Of a stretch of DNA of 64,000 nucleotides, positions 23,101 to 33,309 are shown piece after piece. Origin of the DNA: Aristolochia californica (lineage: Eukaryota; Streptophyta; Magnoliopsida; Piperales; Aristolochiaceae); assembly GCA_029961685.1 (NCBI GenBank), contig JARWKL010000012.1:23297227-23361226 (forward strand), in the 5' to 3' direction. A program made the position numbers and the translations under genes. Within the stretch, counting starts at the first letter, position 1. Each line of letters starts with the position of its first letter. The notes below the pieces were generated by a model, which was not told the origin of the DNA, searched no databases, and saw nothing but the letters and a program-made list of their open reading frames with translations.

Positions 23101-26100
23101 TCTTTTTGACAGCTCAGAGTATTCATGGCAGAAGTCGCTGCAGCAACTTCTGCTGCTGTCATTAATTTAATTGCTGCTGCTGCTGTCTGGGCAGCTGAGC
23201 ACCTGAGCAGCCTGCCTGAGATGCTGCTTCTCTGCTTTCTTTCTTACATCAATAGCACCAGAGTGGCATGCTTGGCCAGTGAATCCTGTAGCTGCTTCTA
23301 ATCAGAAAGCCAAGCTTCTGCATCCCAACACAGCAGGAGGTTGCCCTATCATTGCCTTGACATCGTGCTTGAGTCTAATTTGTGTCCAGCAAGGACTGCT
23401 GCAGTCTGATTTGTGTTGTCCTGCAGGGCTGATGTGAACATAAACTCCTTTCTCTCCCACTCATCAGCCTCTCCTCCTCTCTTGGTTTCTCTCTTTCTCT
23501 TCCACTCTTGCAATCCCTCCGATATTCCATCCTATTAGATAAGACATATGATGTGGCTTTTGCTTTTGATATTTCCCTTATTCAGCATTTAAGAGATGCG
23601 TAAGCTGCATGTGATTTATTTTCATCCATTGACTCTTGAATATTTATGTTCAAGTTTTCTGATAGTCTGATAAATATGTTATGGATAGGTTTGTAATCCT
23701 TCTATCCAATTCATGATATATGAAAGCTCTCTGAAGCATCTAAGGGCAAAGCGTGCTCTAAAGAAGAATGGGAATGCAACTTCACTGGAGGTACTTCTTT
23801 CATTTTGCATTAGAGATTTTTCAGCCTTGTGTGGTTGAATGATAATCCATGATCCCAGATTCTTTGAAAATGGTCATGGGTTGGTTTGTTGGTTTTGCTT
23901 GTTCTGTTGCTGAACTGATTACTTCTAGATTGGTCTGTGGTAGGTTGTGAAATTGATTCATGTCTTGGGGGTTTGTTCTCCTTTTAACAAATCTATCAGC
24001 ATTTTTCCAAATAATACATGCAAATATATGAAAATACTATTTTTTATTGGAGGTTTTTCTGAATTTAATGAAGTGCTTCTCTCTTTCCTTTTGTCTTAAT
24101 AAGGTCTTTTTGCTTGGTGCGCTGGCAAAATTGGGAGCTACTGTTTCTACCTACCCCTTATTAGTTGTCAAGGTAAAGTTGGATGCCTCTCCACTAATAC
24201 TATGCATTTAAAGTTTCTAGACTTTATGAGGAAGCAATGGGTTTTATGTTCTTATGGGATCTTTAATTTATCTTTTTGGAAACTATTATCTCTTTAATAA
24301 AATAATCTTTTCACTGTTCCAGAGAAGAAAAACTGAAATAAGTCTTGTTATAGGGTAGTTCCAGTAAAATTAAAGATTAGTGAGTGTTTGTAATTTATGG
24401 CAAAACTGGGCATTTTATTTGAATGTTTAAGGAGATTAGTGCGAGCAATGACATCTGTGCTTTTTTTAATTTGAAAAGGATTGAATGTCTACACTCTAGC
24501 AATTACATACTTATATACGACCTAAATTACATCCTTCAATTACAAATTTGACCTTCTCCATATAAAGACCACATCTTTTCATATTAAAACTTGAGTTCCT
24601 AACTTGATCCTTAATTACATAATGCCATTGGTATAAAATTACTTACACTAAGTAAAAGTTCCATAACACTCCCCTTAAAGTTGGAGATTGGATTTGGATC
24701 ATTCCCACCTTGCGTCCTGGAGTAATTTGGAGCTGAGAGGCTTAGTGAAAAATTTGGCAATTGGTTTCTGTAGGGTTTTGTAGTTAACGACAGAGGAAAG
24801 GAGAAAGAAAGATGAAGAGAGGGTTTTGGAAAGTGAACTGCCATTAGAAGCCTTTTGTTCGTGGCCACGACATATTGGATTCTGCCATGGCCACCCACGA
24901 GATACTTGACTATTTCAAGAGATCGGGGCTCCCTAGGTTCCTCTAGCTTGATCTTGAGAAGGCCTTTGACCGAGTTAATTGGATTCTCCTTGATGACATT
25001 ATGATGCATATGGGATTTGGAGCAAGATGGAGATTTTGAATTCGTAGCTGCATCTCTTTTGTCTCCTACTCCTTTCTACTCAACGGTACTATTTGCGGTT
25101 ATTTTAAAGGCACTAGGGGCATCAGACAGGGGATCCGCTTTCCCCCCTTCTCTTTAACTTCATTGTTGAGTACTTACAACTCTCTGGTCTATTCAACAAA
25201 AAGAGGGGGGTGGATTAGTGAGATTGCCAACCATGAGGAATTTGACATACCACTATTGCAATTTGCTGATGACACCATATGTTTTGGCGTGGGCTCTCTC
25301 GAGCAAGTCTTGCAGCTCAAGCTCTTCTTGGCCTCTTTGAGCTCATTTTGGGGCAAAAGATAAAATGGAGCAAAACCACCATTCTTAGATATCATATTGA
25401 CTCGGATTTACTTCATACTATGGCGGACACTTTGGGATGCTTTGTTGCTACTCTCCTCACTACCTACCTCTAGTTTAGTTTGATTGACAGTAAGTCACGG
25501 AAGGACCTCTGGGCTCCTGTCATTGAGCGACTTGAAAGAAAACTCTCCACCTGGCGGGAAAGGCTTCTATCGAAGGCGGGGAGACTCACCCTCCTTAACT
25601 CTTGCATTGCGGGTTTGCCAAACTATTTCTTCTCTTTCTTGCTTTGCGCTGCCTCCATTTGTCGCTGGATTGATACTATCAAGAAGTGTTTCTTATGGAG
25701 AGGAGCTAGAAATGAGTTCAAGTATCACTTAGTGGGATGGAAAGATGTTTGCATGCCCAAGATATTTGGAGGCCTTGGTGTTTGTCATGCCAAGGATAGG
25801 GGGCAGGCCTTGTTACTCAAATGGCTATGGAGGATAAATTCTGTTTCTGCTGCTATTTGGAAGCCCAAAAGCTTCGGTCTTTTGGGTCTTCTTGGATTCT
25901 TGACAGTAGACAACAACGCTTATCTCCAATTTGGAGATCAATCTTCAACCTCCTCCCTATTTTGCGCTCGACAATCCGATTCTTTTTGGGCAATGGCAGT
26001 ACCTTGGATTTGTGGTCCCACTAGTGGTGTGGAAATGGTCCTATTATTACCTCGTTTCAATCGCTGCAGCAACTGACTACTCGGCATAATCTGATGGTAG

Positions 26101-29100
26101 CAAACGCTTGGGGCCTTGGTTCTTGGAATCTACATATCCGCAGGGGTCGTTTTGACAAGGAAGCCTTAGCTGCTTGTAGTCTTATTGAGAATCTTATTGC
26201 TTGGCGTCTCTTGGTTCCTCCCTAGGTGAATTTTTTTCTCTGGAGTGCCTGCCGCAATAGGATTGTCACAGCTGACAACCTTATTAGGCATGACAATACT
26301 GCTCTTGATCCCCTCTGCCCCTTATGCGGACTTGAGGTTGAGACTATTAACCACCTTCTCCTTCACGGTGCTTTTGCCTGGCAGGTCTGGACTTCTATGA
26401 TTGACAACATGGGCCTTAATTTCTGCACCCCCCTTGACCTGGGCACCATGTTTTGGATGTTATGTTTGGGATCAAACTTAGTTGTTGGGAGACACCTTAA
26501 CTAAGTAGAACTAGAGTGTCATCTTGAGTGAGAAGTTGAGATAGAGGAGGAATCATTGTTAGAGTTAGATAAGTTGATCGGTCATTGGACTCTGTATAAG
26601 CATATGCTTAGAAGGTCACACTAATCCTCGAATAGACTCTACCCCTTCTCGTGAGAGAGGGACCTGTCATCAAGGATTGGTTGCCAATGATGATTGTGGA
26701 CTTCAAGTATAAGAGGAATTTTCACAATTTTTAACTATTTTATTTTTTGTAAATTTAAAATTTTTGTTTAATTCAGGAAAATTCGGATTTATTACTGGGA
26801 CAACATTCTCTAATACATAATAGCATCTTCAAGTATTTCATATTTGGGGTATAAAAACTGGTTATTGATTGGAACTTTGCAAGAGTCTAGAATGAAGTTA
26901 TCTAAGAGACCAAATAAGAGCCAAATAACTTTGATTCCATGTGAATAGCAAGCCATGGTAGGAGCAGAGATTTAGAAAAAAGATTGAAAGAGAAAAACAA
27001 AGATCTGGAAGAGTTAAGAGAGGAGTAGAAAGGATGTTGGAACTTTTCTTAAAGAAAATGAGGAAAAAACTGCAGAAACTAGAAAGAAACCTTTGGTTTG
27101 GATTTCTTTCTTCTACGGAGACAATCTGAGAATAAAAACTATGCCTCTGTTGAGCTTGTAGACCAAAGTTGTCAGAATTGCACAAGATCCATCAGTTCAA
27201 TGTTGTTGTGTCAAAACCTGTATAGCAAATACTCTGTTCTAGGTTAAAACTGAAAGATCCAGTCAGGCGAACCATTTCGATAATCTGCTTATATGGGTTG
27301 AAGATGAGAGAAATTTTTTTTGTTGGGGTGGGGGTGGGAATCGAATGCTACAAACCTTCTTAGATCTTGTATAGAGAGGGAAGAAAGTGCTCAACAATGG
27401 GAATCAGGGTTACTCAAAGGGAAAGAAGAGGATAGGCAAATTGGAGCTTGTGCTTGAGAAGAGAAAAAAAGGTTTTTTCATGTCTGCCCTACTCATCCAC
27501 AAATTTCTCATTGTTAAGGAATAGTCCCACATGGATTAGTGAGTACAAAGATCTTGAGTTTATTAGTTGGGAAAGAGGTTTCCTAAGTTGACTAGTCATT
27601 TTGAGATAGGGCCTTGGACCCAATTTAACACTCATTAAATAAATCACTACATATCTAAGATTAACCCTCATTGGTACCTAATGATTAAACTACGTATATA
27701 AGCTGAAGTTACTCTCCTTGTATCCCCCCCTTATAACTAACTTTCTTAACAACCCCTGCAAAAACATACGAACAACAAAAATACTCTTAGGATGACTTCC
27801 ATCATTAAATATCTAAACTACCCTACTGATTTACTGTTTGGGTTTAAATGGAATGAAAAAACAACACAGATATGATTAAACTATAGGGTGTCCTAGTTTG
27901 GTTCGACCACTGACTGAACCCTGTCATTTGGGTTAGACTGAAATTGGCCAAGTCTTTGGTTTGATGGCTGGTTTGGTTTTAAAACATTGATGTGGTCCTT
28001 GTAGTTGTAAATGAACCCTGTCATTGGGGTAGACTGAAATTGGCCTAGTCTTTGGTTTGATGACTGGTTTGGTTTTAAAACATTGATGTGGTCCTTGTAG
28101 TTGTAAAACGTGAAATTTAGGTATTAGTTTAAATAAATTAATTACTCTCTAATGTTGGTGAACCTAATTTCAGTCAAGGCTTCAGGCAAAACAGGAGATT
28201 GGTGAGAATAATGCACTGAGGTATAAAGGTATGCTTTCTTGATTCTTTCAGGCTTAATACTTTTTTTTCCTCTCTAAGATGGTGATGTTTCCTTAAAAAA
28301 CTGATTACAGCATTATACCAGGTAAGGTGAAAAACCCTCAAACCTGAAGGGGAAAAGAATCCATGACAACAATACGTGATCTTAGGGCAGCTTTCTTTTA
28401 GTTTGTTTTTTTCTGCCCTCTTTTAATAAAGCATCTTAAAAAAAAAAAAAAAAAACTATACTTGATCTTGAAACACCATCTTTAGCCAATCTATCAGCAA
28501 TGTCATTAGCTGACCACAAAATATGAATCCAGGAAACATCTATTCCTGATCTGTACAGCTTTTGTCTTTTTATTTTCTGCTTGACAGTAGCATGTCCTTG
28601 CTATTTCTGAATGAAAATAGGTGAGAACAAATAAAATGCCATGGGACTAAAGAAAATAGTATTATATAAAATTGTAACATCAGCGCTAAGATAATACCTT
28701 TAAGATTGGATGATGAACTTGAGAAGAACCCAAGTAAATCCACTTAACTACCCTAGACAACTTATCTACGAGAGCAGTAAAATGGATAGTTCAGATATTA
28801 TCCAGATCCAATCTGGATCTGAAATATTGAATAGAATCCGAAATTTCTGATCCATTGGATCTTATATGGATATCAGAATCCGAAATAAAGGGACTCCAAT
28901 TTGTAATTGGAATAAAGAGTTCTGGATCCTGAACCTCTCCTGATCCTCTCTTTATTTTGCTTTCATGCGACCGTTTAAAGTTCAATCCTAGCTTCTCGAA
29001 TATCGTTTCTTTGCTGACTAGTGCCAACATTCTTTGTCCTTCTCTCTTCTTCCTCCCATCATACTCCCTTGATCTTCCATACATTCTTTTCCTTTCTTCC

Positions 29101-32100
29101 GCATTCTCTACTCTTTTCTTCATTGATTAGCCAACCATTCTCTTCTTTGTCTGGCTTTCTTTCCCTCAACTAAGTTGGTATTGCTCCTTTCTTGAGCCCT
29201 TCTCCCTCTCAACTAACCATCGGAGCAGAAGTGCTTAGTGGCAAAGAGAAAATCTACAAGGTGAGGGTCTTAGATGTTCTTAATCTTCTTCTTGCAGTTA
29301 ATTTTTGTCCTTTTGAAGCAGTCAAGCATTGCTAACATAGGTTAGCAGACAGCAGATTATTCTGCTAACTGCAAATTTCAGTGAGAGAAACCAGGCACAT
29401 AATATTAATATGCCCCAGCAGCTGCTAATTGTAATTCGGCGCAACTACAGAAGCCCCTGCACAAGGGTCTAGAGCTGGAACAACACAAACACAATATGAG
29501 ACCGTGCTTTGGGGATTGGCTGCGTAAAAGGTTTCTATTAGAGGGTTTCTTTTTATCTTTTTGATATTCCTCTCTCAGTTAGTATGCCTGGGGGATTGGC
29601 TTTCAGTTTCCTTCTTCCTCCTTGATTTCCATTCTTTCTCCCCTTCTTTCTCTGTTGGAAGATTATTAGAAAAAAAAGAATATGCACTGCTCACCAAATG
29701 TGGTCTAGTTTGCTATTTTTTGTTTTTATTTCATTTTTATTACAGGTAGTTGGATCTGGATATTATCTTATGGATTGAAATCAACTGACCTACTTTGTAA
29801 AGTTCTTTGGATATTGGATATCTGCAAACTGACCAGACACTGAAACCCAATATCCAGACTGAATCTGGTCTTACAACCCTATTATCATCTTGTAGACCCA
29901 AATCTATGAACAAAGGTAGTAAAATTACCCGTGTGATAAGCAGACATATGAGAGGGAAGCTCACCACCCATCATTTTCTGACTTCTAGCTGCATGGTTCT
30001 TGCCCTTTTGAAAATATTGAGATGCCTAAGTGCTCTTTTTGCTTTTTTATGTCATTTATAAATGAAGTTACTGAGAGAGACCTGAAGTCCATCACATGTT
30101 GGAATTCTACCTTTCATGACAGTCCATAAGAAAGCTTTAACTTTTGGGGGACAAATTTCCATGCTTTGGAGATGCTACTAATGTCACTAAAATTTGAGTG
30201 ATCAAGTTTGCAATTGGTAGAGTGGAATAACCCCATCCCTACCCTGACTTGATGCGGGTTTTTGGAGTTACCCCTGTCCCTGACCCACGAGGTGAGAGGA
30301 CTCCATCCCTGCCTGAATCAGGCTGGTTCAAATCAGATTCCCCATTTAACCTGACTGGTTGCAGTCCCTAGATTCTATTGCATTGTTCACGAATGTTATT
30401 GAGTGCATTGAGGATGTTTTTCCTGCCTCATACCTTGGCCTTCCCCTTTTCATGGGAGGCCACCACGATCTCTATGGAACCTAATTATTGAACATTTTGA
30501 AAAGTGTCTTGATAATTGGCATGGTAGTCTTCTCTCATTGGCTGGGCAATCAACTCTCATCAAGGCCGCCCTTGTAAGTCTGCCCAACTAGTTCTTGTCC
30601 TCCTGGCCCACCATCTTCTCTCATCCCCATCCCAAGCATCTAGTGTCTAGAAGCAAATTTGCACGCTTGTACCGCACTTTGATAGTGGATATACTATCCA
30701 CATCTGTTGTGGGGACCTTACCGCCTTTTGAAAAGATGCATGCATTGGGGGTAAGATTCTAGCAAATGCACTCACTCTCATGTTTGGGTTAATTGGGGAT
30801 TAGGATATATTGCTTAGAAACTCTTATTGGACCACAAATTAGGAACTTGTCTTGATTTAAATATTATTTTATTGAAATGATGCTGAATTTTATGAGAAAA
30901 TGGAATTTAAATTTTTGGAGAGTATTGAGAGATAATGAAGAGTAAGAAGCCTTGAACCTCCCAACAATCTCTTATTGTTTGGGAAGGCTTCCCCCCTTGT
31001 AATCTACTTGTTTGAGCTTATTCTTAATAAAATTCTGCATCATTTAAAAAAAAAGAAAATAAGCCTTGAACCTCATATCTACTTTGAGGATCACTTAGAG
31101 GTTTAGGAGAGGACATTATGGTTTGGTAGCATGATGCATTAGGGTAGTACATGGTCACCTCCCAATATGCTTTTCTTTATGGTTATAACTCTCAACAAAA
31201 AAGTTTTAAGTGGCCATCATCTGGAAGATTCCCACCTCCTCTAGAGTCAACCGCTTTCTATGTTGTGTAACAAAAAAAAGAATGTTCACGTCAGACTTGC
31301 TCCAGAGAAGGGTGAGCACAATCTAAGATCAAACGTGGAAACTTTGTAGTGGACACTCCAGATGGTGAGCCAGTTTTTCCTCCACTATCAAATCTCCAGG
31401 GAGATTTGGAGTGCATTTTCTCCAAGTGTGGCCTAATACTGCCCTCCCTTCATCACATCACTCCCTAAAGGAACAAATAAGCTTCTTGCCATGGTGGAAA
31501 ATTGGGAAACGATTACAGTTGCATCCTTTGCTGCCATAATTTGGAATGTGTGGAAAGAAAGAAACCAATGGGCTTTTAAAAGTATGCAGAAGTCCATTGG
31601 AGGTATTTTTGAAGCATCGATCCACTGTGTGCTCTTCTGAGTGAGCAAGCTGCCTAAAACCTTAATCTCCCTAGTGCAGTTATTCAAGAAAATTGGAAGG
31701 TAATTATCAACTCCTCATCGTCCCATTCCCAACCCTTGGTACCTAGATCCCTTGACTTAGAGGGATGAGTCCAATTGGGTATTTGGGAGGGGGAGGGGGG
31801 GGGGGTGTTAATGTAATTAGAGACTCCTCAATTGACATATTTCATGTTTACTTTGCTCCCTTTCCTATTGTGTATGCTATTGTGGCAAAGTTGAGAGCCC
31901 TATTGTAGGGCATTCAACTCTACATGGGAAGATTGACCCATTTAAGTTTTGGAGGGGACTTTGTGGTTGTCATCAGCTGGGCTCATGGGAATAAGTGTGC
32001 ATCTGGTTGTTGTTTTTTTAATATATTTTGATGAAATTGAGGATTTATCTAGAAACATAGACATGGCTTGGCATCACACCCCTAGAAGGGCCAATGGCAT

Positions 32101-33275
32101 TGTTGACACTTGGGCTATGAAGGGGTTTCCTTGAGGTACTCCTCCCTTCCCCTCTAATCTTGCCTTGGCCTTTTCTTTTTAGTGATTTTTTTTTTGTTCT
32201 TTATGTATTTTCCCATTTCCCTTGTGCTTGTACTCTATCATCTCTTGGCAGCTCTCTTAATGGAATACTCCTCATTGTTATTAAAAGAAGTGAAAAAGAG
32301 TACTTTCTTAAAACAGTGACTTTCCAAAAAACTAGCTGTTGTATTTTAATCTTCCTTCTATTTTATTTTTCCTTCTTTTGTAAACTTTTAGTGGTTTAGG
32401 ATGACTTAGTCTGTTGTCATAGTTTTCAGCAACTTTTTTAATCTCAGAGCTATTTACTATGTTAGGTGTATACTGATGTACCCTATTCACTCAATGAGAT
32501 TTGAACCCTGAGACCTTATTTTAAGATATCCTCCAACATATCCAGTCAGCCGAGGTTCAATCCACATCTTGGTGTTGTTGTTGCTGACTTATGAATGCTC
32601 CAAATACTGCTACTCAATATGGGCCCGCAACTTGATATCTCTAGTCTTGTTATCTCTTCTAGGAGTCGCATTAAGTGTGGGCCTTCCTAACTATTATTTA
32701 TCTTTACTCTTATGCCCAGCAGTAGTGGTGACTAGGATTGAAACTATGAAAGAAGAATTTTGTGGAGTGGATCCTCTAAGAAGCCCCATTACCATTTAGT
32801 GAATTTGGAAGAGGTTTGTGTGCCTAAACGTATGAGGGGGGCTTGGGATATGTAAAATTAGGCCTCTGAATCGTGCTTTCTTGACAAAATGGTTATGGAA
32901 GTTCAGAAAGGAAAAAAAAACTTATGCAAGAAGTTTATTTTTGAAAAGTATTACATACCATGTGCTGATTGGTTTCCACCTTTTGTTGTTCCTCAAAATG
33001 CCTTGTCTTTATGGAGAGCTACATGTTCTGGTTTGGACTCATTTAAAAAAGGTATAAGATTTGGTGTTTGGTCTGGAAATTAAGTAATTTTTTGGTATGG
33101 TTGGTGGACTGGAGACAAACCCTTGTACCTAGAATTCCGTACAGTTTTTGCTGGTTCTTATGATACTGTCAAATTTCGGGGCCTTACTCCATATCGTTCT
33201 AAGCTTTAGAAGAGAGAAAGATGGAAGAGAGAAAGGAGAAGACTACGAGCTCATGAGACAAGGAAGGAGTATGTA

Positions 33276-33309
<34 letters not shown>

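Noticed and set aside
23130..23220. GCTGCTGCTGCT-like run as a coding Ala/Leu repeat
   Set aside because: No open splice-compatible exon; low-complexity intronic sequence.
24611..25009. 132-codon minus-strand ORF
   Set aside because: It crosses an LTR boundary and antisense LINE sequence; no domain.
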